DNA of 35,904 nucleotides from Gemmatimonas sp. (GTDB lineage Bacteria > Gemmatimonadota > Gemmatimonadetes > Gemmatimonadales > Gemmatimonadaceae): the NCBI GenBank assembly GCA_011390935.1, contig JAABRL010000002.1:1-35904 (forward strand), in the 5' to 3' direction. The notes under the pieces were generated by a model. That model ran no database searches and was not told the DNA's origin. It worked only from the letters and a program-made list of their open reading frames with translations. The position numbers were made by a program, and so were the translations under genes. Of the stretch, positions 8,387 through 17,266 are shown in pieces (the stretch's first letter is position 1; each line of letters opens with the position of its first letter).

Positions 8387-9583
8387 TCAGCGTGCGGGAT
8401 ACACCTCGAAAATGCCGGCCGCTCCCATGCCGCCGCCAATGCACATCGTGACGAGACCAAGCCCGCCACCTGTGCGCTGCAGTTCGTGCACCAGCTGCGT
8501 CGTCAGCTTGGCGCCCGTGGCGCCGAGTGGGTGACCCAGCGCGATCGCACCGCCGTTCACATTGGTGCGTGCCGGGTCCATGCCCAACTCCTGCATCACC
8601 GCCAGCGCCTGCGCCGCAAACGCCTCGTTGAACTCGATGCGCTGCATGTCGTCAAGCGTGAGGCCGGCGCGCGCGAGCGCCTTCGGAATGGCGTGAATCG
8701 GCCCCACCCCCATGATATCGGGCGACACACCCGCCGTGGCAAACGTCACGAAGCGCGCGAGCGGTCGCAGCCCCAGCGACTCGGCCGTGCGGCGACGCAT
8801 CACCAGCACCGCCGCGGCTCCGTCGCTGAATGGAGACGCGTTGCCCGCGGTCACCGTGCCCTTGGCCGAAAAGGCCGGTCGCAGCTTGGCCATGCCCTCA
8901 CGCGTGGTCTCCGGACGCGGACACTCGTCGGTGTCGACCACGTGTTCCGTGGTGGTGCGCGTCGCGCCCTCCCACGTGTCGCGCGTGACGGTGATTGGCA
9001 CGATCTCGGGCGCGAACACCCGTGATGCGAGCGCGGCACCCGCCTTCTGCTGCGAGGAGTACGCAAAGTCGTCTGCCATCTCGCGCGTGATCCCCCACCG
9101 CTGGGCCACACGCTCGGCCGTGAACCCCATGCCGATGTAGCTCTCGGTGATCTCCGGCGAGAGGCGCGTGTGATAGCCCGACATCGGCACCTGCGACATC
9201 ATCTCGATGCCGCCTGTCATCACCACATCGGCGTGGCCGGCAATGATCGCCTGCGCACCGTACGCCACCGCCTGCAGTCCGGACGAACAGAAACGGTTGA
9301 TGGTAGCGGCCGACGTTTCCACCGGGAATCCGGCGCGCAACCACGCCAGGCGCGCGTGATTGAGCCCCTGCGCGGCTTCGGGCATGGCGCATCCCCACTG
9401 CACGTCATCCACGAGCGCCGGATCAATTCCGGCACGGCTGATGGCGGCCTGCATCACCGCGGCGGAAAGATCCACCGGATGCACACTCGCGAGCGCACCG
9501 TCGGCCTTGCCGCGGCCCACGGCGGTGCGCACACAACTGACGATCACGACGTCATTCATCGATGCGGTCTCCATGGTCGTCAT
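8387..9583 (-). CDS. fadA: Acetyl-CoA C-acyltransferase (3-ketoacyl-CoA thiolase)
   Basis: Catalyses the last beta-oxidation step, cleaving 3-ketoacyl-CoA with CoA to acetyl-CoA and a shortened acyl-CoA. 398 aa, the normal family size. The nucleophilic cysteine is C99 in NRFCSSG, the histidine motif NGGAIALGHPLGATG is near 341-355, and the second cysteine is in MCIGGGMGAA near the C-terminus. The ATG (9583-9581) overlaps the TGA of the upstream fadN-like gene as TGATG, so the two are translationally coupled, as expected for beta-oxidation partners. A later start at residue 9 (MNDVVIV) is also possible. A biosynthetic acetoacetyl-CoA thiolase is less likely given the partner gene. Confidence 0.92.
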   Translation of the reverse strand: MTTMETASMNDVVIVSCVRTAVGRGKADGALASVHPVDLSAAVMQAAISRAGIDPALVDDVQWGCAMPEAAQGLNHARLAWLRAGFPVETSAATINRFCSSGLQAVAYGAQAIIAGHADVVMTGGIEMMSQVPMSGYHTRLSPEITESYIGMGFTAERVAQRWGITREMADDFAYSSQQKAGAALASRVFAPEIVPITVTRDTWEGATRTTTEHVVDTDECPRPETTREGMAKLRPAFSAKGTVTAGNASPFSDGAAAVLVMRRRTAESLGLRPLARFVTFATAGVSPDIMGVGPIHAIPKALARAGLTLDDMQRIEFNEAFAAQALAVMQELGMDPARTNVNGGAIALGHPLGATGAKLTTQLVHELQRTGGGLGLVTMCIGGGMGAAGIFEVYPAR

Positions 9584-11877
9584 CAGTTGCGAAGAGGCTT
9601 GCCCGTCTGGAGCATATGCTCGATACGGGCCTGGGTTTCCTTCGTGCCGAGCAGCGAGAGGAACTGCTCGCGCTCGAGATCGAGCAGATCCTGTTCGGTG
9701 ACATCACGCGGGGCGCCATCGCCGCCGCACAATACGTACGCGACCGCACGTCCCACGCGCACATCGTGCGCCGACGCCTGTCCCGCTTCCTGCGCGGCCC
9801 ACAACGCGTACAGCAGGTTGCCGAAACCCTCACGCCCCAGCGCGCGCATGCGCTTCTCCGCCGGCGCCACGTAATCCGGTGCCAGATCGAGCACGCGCTG
9901 CTTGGCATCACCGAGCAGCGTATCACGATTCATGCTGATGCGATCACTGGCCTGCAGGAAACCCAGCGCACGCGCTTCCGGCGCGCTGGTGCTCGCGGTC
10001 GCAAAGGCAATGAGCTTGAAGGCGCGCTTGATCGCCTCGAAGGGATCGGCTTCGTCATACGGTGCCAGCGCCTCCGTGAAGCGGAACGCCAACTCCTTGG
10101 TGCCGCCGCCACCGGGCAGCACACCGACGCCCACTTCCACCAACCCCATGTACGTCTCGGCGGCTGCCTGCACACGGTCGGCGTGCAGCGCGAACTCGCA
10201 CCCGCCGCCCAGTGTGAGACCATGCGCCGCAACGATCACCGGGAACGGCGCGCGGCGAATCGACATCACCGACTGCTGGAAGGCGTGCACGCTTTCGCCG
10301 ATGGCATCCCACGCGCCTGCGGCCACGCCGAACGACACGGCCCCCAGATCGGCGCCTGCACTGAAGGTGCGCGCATCATCGTTGCCAAGCACGAGCCCGA
10401 CGTAACCACCGCGCTCCACCTTGCGCAGCGAGGTCGCGAGTCCCTCGAGCAGTGTCTGGCCAAGCGTGTTCATCTTGCTGCGGAACTCGAAGCAGAGCAC
10501 GCCATCGCCCAGGTCCACCAGACGCGCGGTACCGAAGTCTTCGATCGTACGCCCCGCGTCATGCTGCAGCGCAAGATTGATGTTGCCGGGAATGCTCGGC
10601 ACGCGATCGTACACGCCGGCAAAGGTGAGATACTCACCGCTCTTGTAGAACGCGCCCTGCGCACGCTCGAGCAGCTCCGGCACGGCATCACCACGCGCCG
10701 TGAACTGCGATGCCAGCCAGTCGTGCCCCAGCGCGTCGATCACCTGGAAGGGACCGATCTCCCAGCCGTAGCCCCACACGAGTGCACGATCGATGGCCAC
10801 GAGATCGTTGGCGAGCGACGGCGCGAGTGTGAGCGCGTAGTGCGCCGCATCGAGCAGATGATCGCGCAGGAATGCACCATGCGCGCCGGTGAGTTCGCGT
10901 GCACCACGCAACCGTGCGGCGTGCGGCTGGCGAATGAGCTGGCCCACATCACCACCGCTCATGCGTTGCTGCGGCGCGTACTCGCCCGTGCGCCAATCGT
11001 ACGTGAGTACCCCGTCTTTCGTTTTCTGGTAGAAGCCGACGCCCGTCTTGTCGCCCAGCTTGCCCTGCTGCACGAGCGCGTGCACCCACTCCGGCAGCGC
11101 CAGATCTTCACCCGTCGTGGCGGCCATGCCACGCGTGACGTGCGCGAGCACATCGAGCCCCGACAGATCACCGGTACGGAACGTGGCGCTCTTGGCGCGT
11201 CCCACCAGTGCGCCGGTCAGCCCGTCCACTTCATCGATGGTAAGCCCATGCTCCATCATGCGACGCATGGTGCTCACCATGCCGTAGACACCGAGGCGAT
11301 TGGCAATGAAGCCCGGCACGTCCTTGGCCATCACCGTGCCCTTGCCGAGAATGCGTTCGGCGAAGGTACGCATCGCGCCGATCACCGCCGGATCCGTTTC
11401 CGGTGTCGGGATCAGTTCGAGCAGATGCATGTAGCGCGGCGGATTGAAGAAATGCGTGCCCAGAAAGCGCCGACGGAATCGTTCGCTGCGTCCTTCGAGC
11501 AGCTGCGCCATCGGAATGCCCGATGTATTCGACGTGACGATCGCCGACGGTTTGAGCAGCGGCTCGAGCCGGGCGAACAGCTGCTGCTTGGGCTCGGGCA
11601 GCTCGATGATCGCTTCCACGATCCAGTCGCACTCGGCCAGCCACTCGAGGTGGTCCTCGGTATTGCCGCACCGAACGCGCGACGCGGCGCTGGCGTGCAT
11701 GAACGCGGCAGGCTTGGCTTTGATCGCTTTCTGCAGGCCGGCCTTGGCCGGACCGCTGCGATCGGGTGCGCCGGGAATGTCGAGCAGGACAACGCGGAGG
11801 CCGGCGGAGGCCGCGAGGGCGGCGATCCCGCTGCCCATCGCGCCGGCACCCACGACGCCAACGGTCGTGACGCGCAT
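9583..11877 (-). CDS. fadN: 3-hydroxyacyl-CoA dehydrogenase / enoyl-CoA hydratase, FadN type
   Basis: Two-domain beta-oxidation enzyme of 764 aa. The order is dehydrogenase first, hydratase last, as in Bacillus FadN and opposite to E. coli FadB. The N-terminal Rossmann motif is GVVGAGAMGSGIAALAA (7-23). SNTSG and GTHFFNPP carry the dehydrogenase active-site residues, with KDVPGFIANR further on. The hydratase part begins about 475 and shows FSAGADL, a GGGCEFALHAD oxyanion-hole region and GLVEVGVGVLPGGGG with the catalytic glutamate. GGAGA stands 5-6 nt before the ATG. It is first in a two-gene unit with the thiolase. An acyl-CoA dehydrogenase, the E of Bacillus fadNAE, is not adjacent; the one at 5208-6389 is of another subgroup. 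Confidence 0.92.
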   Translation of the reverse strand: MRVTTVGVVGAGAMGSGIAALAASAGLRVVLLDIPGAPDRSGPAKAGLQKAIKAKPAAFMHASAASRVRCGNTEDHLEWLAECDWIVEAIIELPEPKQQLFARLEPLLKPSAIVTSNTSGIPMAQLLEGRSERFRRRFLGTHFFNPPRYMHLLELIPTPETDPAVIGAMRTFAERILGKGTVMAKDVPGFIANRLGVYGMVSTMRRMMEHGLTIDEVDGLTGALVGRAKSATFRTGDLSGLDVLAHVTRGMAATTGEDLALPEWVHALVQQGKLGDKTGVGFYQKTKDGVLTYDWRTGEYAPQQRMSGGDVGQLIRQPHAARLRGARELTGAHGAFLRDHLLDAAHYALTLAPSLANDLVAIDRALVWGYGWEIGPFQVIDALGHDWLASQFTARGDAVPELLERAQGAFYKSGEYLTFAGVYDRVPSIPGNINLALQHDAGRTIEDFGTARLVDLGDGVLCFEFRSKMNTLGQTLLEGLATSLRKVERGGYVGLVLGNDDARTFSAGADLGAVSFGVAAGAWDAIGESVHAFQQSVMSIRRAPFPVIVAAHGLTLGGGCEFALHADRVQAAAETYMGLVEVGVGVLPGGGGTKELAFRFTEALAPYDEADPFEAIKRAFKLIAFATASTSAPEARALGFLQASDRISMNRDTLLGDAKQRVLDLAPDYVAPAEKRMRALGREGFGNLLYALWAAQEAGQASAHDVRVGRAVAYVLCGGDGAPRDVTEQDLLDLEREQFLSLLGTKETQARIEHMLQTGKPLRN

Positions 11878-12028
11878 GAACTCTCCGGTGGGGCGTCGTG
11901 CGCCAATCGGCGTCGGCGGGTCAGAGGGACCACGTCGAACGCATGACGGCGCGCGGCGCTGGGGAACCCCAAAGGGGGACAGTCGAAATGTTCAGCGTCG
12001 CGCGTCGTGCCGGAAGGGGGGAGAACGA

Positions 12029-12054
12029 AAAACGTGACGCTGCCGTCGCGTTTT
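12029..12054 (-). terminator. Intrinsic terminator after msrA
   Basis: On the minus strand an 11-bp stem (AAAACG, a G-T pair, then GACG, with their complements) around a 4-nt loop is followed by TTTTTCGTTC. It begins about 10 nt after the msrA stop. On the plus strand the same hairpin is followed by TTTTCTGTTC, but no plus-strand gene ends here. The stretch from here to 11877 holds only the upstream region of fadN. Confidence 0.75.
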
Positions 12055-12063
12055 CTGTTCGCC

Positions 12064-12630
12064 TCACCCGCCCGCGGTGCTCAGCTTCTCCCAGAACACC
12101 TTGCGCGCCTTGGCCACTTTGGGCGCCACCACGCCCATGCAGTACCCCGCCGTCGGGTTGTTCGTGAAGTAGTCCTGATGGTACGCCTCGGCGGGCCAGA
12201 AGTGCTCGATCGGCGTGATCTCCGTCACGATCGGGTTGGTCCACAGCCGCTGTGCGTCGAGCTCGGCGATGACGGCCTGCGCCGTCTCCTGCTGCGAGTC
12301 GTCGTGCGTAAAGATCACCGAGCGATACTGCGTGCCCTCGTCGTAGCCCTGCCGATTGAGCGTGGTGGGGTCGTGAATCACGAAGAACACGTCGAGCAGA
12401 TCGCGGAAGCTGATGATCGCCGGGTCGAAGGTGATCTGCACCACTTCGGCGTGGCCGGTGACGCCGGCGCAGACGAGTTCGTACGACGGATTGCGCAGCG
12501 TGCCGCCCATGTAGCCGGAGACGACGGCATGCACGCCGCGCAGTTCACGGTACACGGCGTCGAGACACCAGAAGCAGCCGCCGCCGAGCGTGGCGACGGC
12601 GAGGGGCGTGGCGAGGGAATCGGCAGTCAT
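12064..12630 (-). CDS. msrA: Peptide-methionine (S)-S-oxide reductase
   Basis: Reduces the S-epimer of methionine sulfoxide in proteins. 188 aa from ATG 12630. The catalytic motif GGGCFWCLDAVY has C19 within GCFWC, then RGVHAVVSGYMGG and YELVCAGVTGHAEVVQITFDP, both classic MsrA segments. A resolving cysteine is available in GYCMGVV near 168. An upstream GTG at 12651 would add seven residues; neither has a convincing ribosome-binding site. No export signal, so cytoplasmic. It lies just downstream of the acyltransferase on the same strand (gap 42 bp), and msrB diverges on the other side of that gene, so both methionine sulfoxide reductases bracket it. Confidence 0.95.
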   Translation of the reverse strand: MTADSLATPLAVATLGGGCFWCLDAVYRELRGVHAVVSGYMGGTLRNPSYELVCAGVTGHAEVVQITFDPAIISFRDLLDVFFVIHDPTTLNRQGYDEGTQYRSVIFTHDDSQQETAQAVIAELDAQRLWTNPIVTEITPIEHFWPAEAYHQDYFTNNPTAGYCMGVVAPKVAKARKVFWEKLSTAGG

Positions 12631-12672
12631 GGAGAAAGCGGCTCTTGGCACGGCACCGGGTGAGACGAGAGA

Positions 12673-13302
12673 TCAGGCCTGCAACGCCGGGTAGTACCCG
12701 CGGACGTCGTCGTAGTGCGCCTTGATGCGCGCGATGTCGGCGTCGGCGCCGACCTCGGGGTGCACAGTGAGCGTGGGGCCGAAGTGCACGTGTTTCCGGC
12801 CCCAGTCGATGGCTGCGCACACCACGGGAACGTTGGCTGAGCGGGCGATGTGCCAGAACCCGCTGCGCCACTTGTCCACCTTGTAGCGCGTTCCTTCGGG
12901 GGCGAGCACCAGCACCATGCGCTCACGCTCCGCGAAGGCGCGTGCCGAGCGGTCCACGAGCGCGTTGGCGACGGAGCGGTCGACCGGCAGCCCGCCGATA
13001 GCGCGCATGAACCAGCCGAGGGGTGGCCGAAAGAGCGTGTCCTTGCCCATCCAGGTGACATCGAAGCCGAGGGCCCACTTGGTGGCGAGCCCGACGATGA
13101 AGTCCCAGTTGGAGGTGTGTGGCGCCACGATCACCACGAATTTCGGGATGTCGGGAATGGTCCCGGTCAGCTTCCAGCCCCTGAGGCGCAACACGGCGTG
13201 TCCGAGTGCACGGAGCAATACGCCGCGGTGCTGCGGCACGGCGGGTCCGAGGATCGGGCGGGGCAACGGCGCCCCGGACCCGCTGGCGATGGTCTGCATC
13301 AT
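12673..13302 (-). CDS. PlsC-like 1-acylglycerol-3-phosphate acyltransferase family protein
   Basis: Acyltransferase of about 209 aa likely working at the inner face of the cytoplasmic membrane. The HX4D catalytic motif appears as APHTSNWDF, and the substrate motif as APEGTRYKVDKWRSGF. Between them, MGKDTLFRPPLGWFMRAIGG matches the family's 'K.elf..P..g..lr..G' segment. It belongs to a short subgroup that differs from housekeeping PlsC. Start choice is uncertain: ATGs at 13311, 13302 and 13299 are all possible, and a GTG at 13239 begins closer to the conserved part. With any of the first three, only 7-19 bp separate it from the divergent msrB start, so its promoter must lie inside msrB. Confidence 0.85.
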   Translation of the reverse strand: MMQTIASGSGAPLPRPILGPAVPQHRGVLLRALGHAVLRLRGWKLTGTIPDIPKFVVIVAPHTSNWDFIVGLATKWALGFDVTWMGKDTLFRPPLGWFMRAIGGLPVDRSVANALVDRSARAFAERERMVLVLAPEGTRYKVDKWRSGFWHIARSANVPVVCAAIDWGRKHVHFGPTLTVHPEVGADADIARIKAHYDDVRGYYPALQA

Positions 13303-13318
13303 GCACTTCATTTGACTG

Positions 13319-13732
13319 ATGACCGACAAGATTCGCAAGTCCGACGAGGAGTGGGCCGCGCAGCTCACGAAGATCCAGTTCAAGGTGGCACGCAAGCACG
13401 GCACCGAGCCGGCGTTCACCGGGGAGTACTGGGACCACCATGACGCCGGCACGTACACGTGCGTGTGCTGCGGACTGCCGCTGTTTGCATCCGACACCAA
13501 GTTCGAGTCGGGCACGGGGTGGCCGAGCTTCTGGGCGCCGATCGCGCCCGAGGCGGTGGAGACCACCACCGACCGCAGCTGGTTCATGACGCGCACGGAG
13601 GTGCACTGCGCCCGTTGCGACGGGCATCTGGGGCATGTCTTCGATGACGGGCCGGCGCCGACAGGGCTGCGCTACTGCATGAACAGCGCGTCGCTGGGGT
13701 TCGAGCCGGCGGCGGGGCCGGACGCGGCGTGA
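13319..13732 (+). CDS. msrB: Peptide-methionine (R)-S-oxide reductase
   Basis: Reduces the R-epimer of methionine sulfoxide. 137 aa, normal length, cytoplasmic. The zinc site is formed by two CxxC pairs, C48/C51 (CVCC) and C97/C100 (CARC). GTGWPSFW precedes the second pair, and [12 protein letters not shown] and the catalytic C120 in RYCMNSASL follow. The ATG at 13319 fits the family's usual N-terminus (KSDEEW), although no Shine-Dalgarno is visible. The stop overlaps the next gene's GTG as GTGA, so this gene leads a plus-strand run that continues with a surface-protein operon; that pairing of a cytosolic repair enzyme with exported proteins is unusual. Confidence 0.95.
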   Translation: MTDKIRKSDEEWAAQLTKIQFKVARKHGTEPAFTGEYWDHHDAGTYTCVCCGLPLFASDTKFESGTGWPSFWAPIAPEAVETTTDRSWFMTRTEVHCARCDGHLGHVFDDGPAPTGLRYCMNSASLGFEPAAGPDAA

Positions 13733-14676
13733 GCGCGCATCGCCCACTGGCGTGGCGTGGTTCCGCGGCGTCGGTGCTGCTGCTCTCGACCGTGTTGACG
13801 AGTGTGGCGCTGGCGCAACCCTCCAGCATCGACGCGAGACCGCGCGTGCTGCGAACGCCAGCGAGTGTGGTCGCCGCCGGCATGGGTGATGCCGGCGCGG
13901 TGCTCGTCGACCCCGCAGTGCTGTTTTACAACCCGTCCATGCTGCCACAGGCCGGCGGCGTCGCGCTGTCGGGGCACCGACTCGACGCCGCGACCACGAA
14001 CGCGTCCATGGCCAGCGTGCAGTCGGTCGGCGGACTCACCGTTGGGCTTGGCGCGCGGGTGCTCGGTTTCCGTGAGGTCGCGCCGCGGTTCAGTGTCGGG
14101 CTTCCACCATTCGACTCCGCCCCCGGATCGAGCACGGCGCTCACGGCCGCGGTCGCACGGCCCATCGGACCGGTGCGGCTCGGCGTGAGTGCCACCTATG
14201 CCCGCGAATCATTTGCCGAGCGACAGGATGAGGTCGCCGTGGCGGATGTGGGCGTGGCCATGCCCTTCGGCCCCGGCAATGCGCTCACGGTCGCGGCCAC
14301 GGTGCAGCATCTCGGACGCGGCTACCAGCGAGCGTCCGACGGCGAGCGTCCGTGGCGGGGCACGCTCGCCTTCGGGGGGCGCAACTATCCGCTCGCCACG
14401 TTCTGGGACATCTCTGCGATGACGCAGCTCATGATCGATGCGGATGGCACCGTGCATCATGCCGGTGGGGCGGAGTTGGCGTGGGTACCGGTGGAGGGGG
14501 TCGCGATTGCCGCGCGGACCGGGTTTCGGACGGTCGACGAACTCGATCGCTTTTCCGCTGGTCGGTTCACCGGCGGCCTCGGGATGACGCTCGATCGCTG
14601 GTCGTTGGACTGGGCGCTCGATGCCTCGCGCGACGGCCGGCCCGCCGCCCACCGCTTCGGCGTGCGCATTCGCTGA
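13729..14676 (+). CDS. PorV/PorQ-like outer-membrane beta-barrel protein
   Basis: Exported protein of 315 aa. The signal peptide ends in SVALAQ (about residue 30). The first mature segment, [23 protein letters not shown], is the typical N-terminal motif of PorV/FadL-like barrels, where a small-residue stretch and YNP plug the barrel lumen. The rest is alternating beta-strands with Gly/Ala/Val turns and no cysteines, ending in FGVRIR. Members serve as outer-membrane channels or, in Bacteroidota, as type IX shuttle proteins. The GTG start overlaps msrB's stop. The role is an inference; no specific substrate is visible. The following genes encode secreted propellers, which could be its clients. 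Confidence 0.7.
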   Translation: MSAHRPLAWRGSAASVLLLSTVLTSVALAQPSSIDARPRVLRTPASVVAAGMGDAGAVLVDPAVLFYNPSMLPQAGGVALSGHRLDAATTNASMASVQSVGGLTVGLGARVLGFREVAPRFSVGLPPFDSAPGSSTALTAAVARPIGPVRLGVSATYARESFAERQDEVAVADVGVAMPFGPGNALTVAATVQHLGRGYQRASDGERPWRGTLAFGGRNYPLATFWDISAMTQLMIDADGTVHHAGGAELAWVPVEGVAIAARTGFRTVDELDRFSAGRFTGGLGMTLDRWSLDWALDASRDGRPAAHRFGVRIR

Positions 14677-14818
14677 TCGGGCACGGTCGACAACGATTCA
14701 TCCCTCGGGCGCGAACCTCCACGCCCGAGTTTCGGTATATTTCAAGGTTCCTTCCGGCATCTGGCGTCGCGCCGAGTTCTCGCGCCACGCTGCCCTCCGC
14801 CCTCCCGAGGTCGCGTTC
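14677..14818 (+). promoter_or_regulatory. Short upstream region with a weak -10-like TATATT
   Basis: TATATT at 14736-14741 is the only AT-rich hexamer here and could be a -10 box, but no good -35 is at the right distance. An internal promoter for the choice-of-anchor-B gene is therefore possible but weakly supported. Confidence 0.2.
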
Positions 14819-17266
14819 ATGTCATCTCTGCTTCTCCTGGCCACCCTGCTGGGGACGGCCCCTCTGCCCGAACCGCTCCCCACGATGCCGAGTGCGGCCA
14901 CCGCACCTGCCTCTGACGAGCGCGAACTGGCCGCCTTCGGCGCCTCCGTCGCCATCAGCGGCGAGTGGGCGTTTGTCGGCGAGCCGCGCGGCACGTCGGG
15001 TCAGGTGCACGTGTATCGCCGCGGTACGGCTGGCTGGCGCGCCGTCAGTGCGCTGACCGCCCCCGACGCCGCGGCGAACGATGGCTTCGGGGCCATGGTC
15101 GCCACCGACGGCACCACGCTGCTCGTCACGCGGCAGAGCGCGCCGGCCTCGCCCGATGGTGGCCGCGGCGCGGTGTTCGCCTATCGCCGCGCGGCCAGCG
15201 GGAGCTGGGAGTCACTCGGCACATGGACGGCCGAAGCGCCGCTGCCGCGCGCGATGTTCGGCGCCTCGTTGCTGGTGCAGGGCGATGTGGCGTTCGTGGG
15301 AGCGCCGTCGCATGAGAACGGCAAGGTGTTCGTGTACCGCCGCAGTGCCGCCGGTGCGTGGGCGCCGGCCGGACAGATTGTGGCGCAGGATGCCGCCGAG
15401 GGTGATCTGTTCGGCGCATCGCTCGCGGCTGATGGTGATCGCCTGGTGATCGGTGCGCCGGGCCGCGCCACCGGCAAGGGCGCCGCGTTCGTGTTCGCCA
15501 AGGGAGCGGACGGCACGTACGTGCAGCAGGCCATGGTGGTGGCCGCGGCGGGCGCTGACAATGCGAGCCTGGGATCGAGTGTGGCGCTGTCGGGCAATCG
15601 CCTCGTGGTAGGCGCGCCAGGCGCGTTCAGCGTGGCGGGTCGTCGCGGCGCCAGCATGGGTCAGGTCACGGTGTTCGAGTACAGCACCATCTCCGAGATC
15701 TGGCGCGAGCGGCAGAGCTTCGTGCCGTTTCAGGCGGGTACGGCGCGCTTCGGGCAGAGCGTGGCGATCGCCGGCAACGAGCTGTGGATCGGGGCGCCGT
15801 CGAGTCAGTTCAACACCGGGCGCATCTATCGGGTGCAGCCCGATGCCGACGGCACGTGGTCGACCATGCGCACACTGAGCGTGGCTGATGTGGACGCCGG
15901 CGCGGGCTTTGGCGCCTCGCTGGCGGTGTCGGGCACGCACGCGGCTGTGGGCATGCCCACGGATGCCAGCGGCGCGGGCAGTGTGATGTTCCTGGCGCGC
16001 TCAGCGGCAGGGGCCTGGACGTCGCGTGGCGTGGTGTTCCCGGCCGTCGACCGCAAGACGTTCGCCGCCGTGAAGGGTGCCGAGGTGCTCTGCGGCGAAG
16101 ACGGCAAGGCCGGCGAGTTCGAGTGCGGCAACGCGTCGCTGCTGTCGTTCCTGCCGATCGAAGCGATCGGTGGCAAGCGCGGCACGCGCATGAATGACAA
16201 CTGGGGGTGGACGGACTCGGTGACCAAGCGCGAGATCGCGATTCTGGGTCGTACCGATGGCACCTCCTTCGTGGACATCACCGACGCCGCCAACCCGCGG
16301 TACCTGGGCAACCTGCCCAAGACCAAGGGGACGCCGTCGGCGGCGTGGCGTGACATGAAGGTGTACAAGGATCACGTGTACATCGTGGCCGACAACGCTG
16401 GCGAGCACGGCATGCAGGTGTTCGATCTCACGCGCCTTCGCACCGTGCGCACACCGCAGGAGTTCGCTCCCGATCTCACGTATGATCGCATCAACAGTGC
16501 GCACAACATCGTCTCCAACGAGGAGACGGGTTTCATGTACGTGGTGGGTGGATCGGGCGGCGGCGAGACGTGCGGCGGCGGCCACCATGCTGTGGACGTG
16601 CGTGAGCCCAAGAAGCCGAAGTTTGCCGGCTGCTTCGGCGACGACAAGACGGGGCGTGCGGGTACCGGCTACTCGCACGATTCGCAGTGCGTGCTGTACC
16701 GTGGGCCAGACGCGCGGTATGTCGGCAAGGAGATCTGCATCGGCTCCAACGAAACGGCGATCAGCATTGCCGATGTCACCGACAAGAAAAACCCGGTGTA
16801 CATCTCTCGGGCGTCCTATCCGAACGTGGCCTACGCGCATCAGGCGTGGCTCACCGACGACCACAAGTTCCTGTATCTCAACGACGAAGGCGACGAGTCG
16901 GCCGGCCAGGGTGAAGCGGCCAAGGGCACGCGCACGCTGGTGTGGGACGTACAGGATCTGAGCGACCCGGTACTCGTGAAGGAGCATGTGGGCACGAGCC
17001 GCGCGATCGATCACAACCTGTACGTGAAGGGCGATCGCATGTACCAGGCCAACTACACGAGTGGCCTGCGCATTCTCGACATCAGCGATCCGCGCAATCC
17101 CAAGGAAGTGGGGTTCCTCGACACGCACCCGGGCGACTCGGGCGCGCCGAGCTTTGACGGCGCGTGGAGCGTGTATCCGTACTTCAAGAGCGGCTCGATC
17201 GTGGTCACGAGCATCGGGGAGGGCGTGTTCTTCGTGAAGGATCGGACGCGTCCGGTCGTGCAGTGA
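14819..17266 (+). CDS. Choice-of-anchor B family secreted protein (FG-GAP + LVIVD repeats)
   Basis: Large exported protein of 815 aa. A hydrophobic N-terminus (MSSLLLLATLLGTAP) acts as signal. Residues about 40-400 contain repeated FG-GAP-like blades with the pattern FGASVAI...W.FVGEP, seen as LGSSVALSGNRLVVGAPG and FGQSVAIAGNELWIGAPS. The second half is an LVIVD-type propeller (DGTSFVDITDAANPRYLG, GLRILDISDPRNPKEVGFL) and ends in the characteristic choice-of-anchor-B close, SFDGAWSVYPYFKSG then VVTSIGEGVFFVK. No C-terminal anchor such as a sorting domain follows, as in many family members. ATG 14819 was chosen because it gives the signal peptide; the open frame extends 198 bp further up without one. 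Its stop overlaps the next GTG as GTGA. Confidence 0.82.
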   Translation: MSSLLLLATLLGTAPLPEPLPTMPSAATAPASDERELAAFGASVAISGEWAFVGEPRGTSGQVHVYRRGTAGWRAVSALTAPDAAANDGFGAMVATDGTTLLVTRQSAPASPDGGRGAVFAYRRAASGSWESLGTWTAEAPLPRAMFGASLLVQGDVAFVGAPSHENGKVFVYRRSAAGAWAPAGQIVAQDAAEGDLFGASLAADGDRLVIGAPGRATGKGAAFVFAKGADGTYVQQAMVVAAAGADNASLGSSVALSGNRLVVGAPGAFSVAGRRGASMGQVTVFEYSTISEIWRERQSFVPFQAGTARFGQSVAIAGNELWIGAPSSQFNTGRIYRVQPDADGTWSTMRTLSVADVDAGAGFGASLAVSGTHAAVGMPTDASGAGSVMFLARSAAGAWTSRGVVFPAVDRKTFAAVKGAEVLCGEDGKAGEFECGNASLLSFLPIEAIGGKRGTRMNDNWGWTDSVTKREIAILGRTDGTSFVDITDAANPRYLGNLPKTKGTPSAAWRDMKVYKDHVYIVADNAGEHGMQVFDLTRLRTVRTPQEFAPDLTYDRINSAHNIVSNEETGFMYVVGGSGGGETCGGGHHAVDVREPKKPKFAGCFGDDKTGRAGTGYSHDSQCVLYRGPDARYVGKEICIGSNETAISIADVTDKKNPVYISRASYPNVAYAHQAWLTDDHKFLYLNDEGDESAGQGEAAKGTRTLVWDVQDLSDPVLVKEHVGTSRAIDHNLYVKGDRMYQANYTSGLRILDISDPRNPKEVGFLDTHPGDSGAPSFDGAWSVYPYFKSGSIVVTSIGEGVFFVKDRTRPVVQ

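Noticed and set aside
9562..11946. 794-residue plus-strand reading frame opposite fadN
   Set aside because: It is antisense to a clear FadN with intact motifs, has repetitive His/Arg/Ala composition and no recognisable domain; a shadow of GC-rich codon structure.
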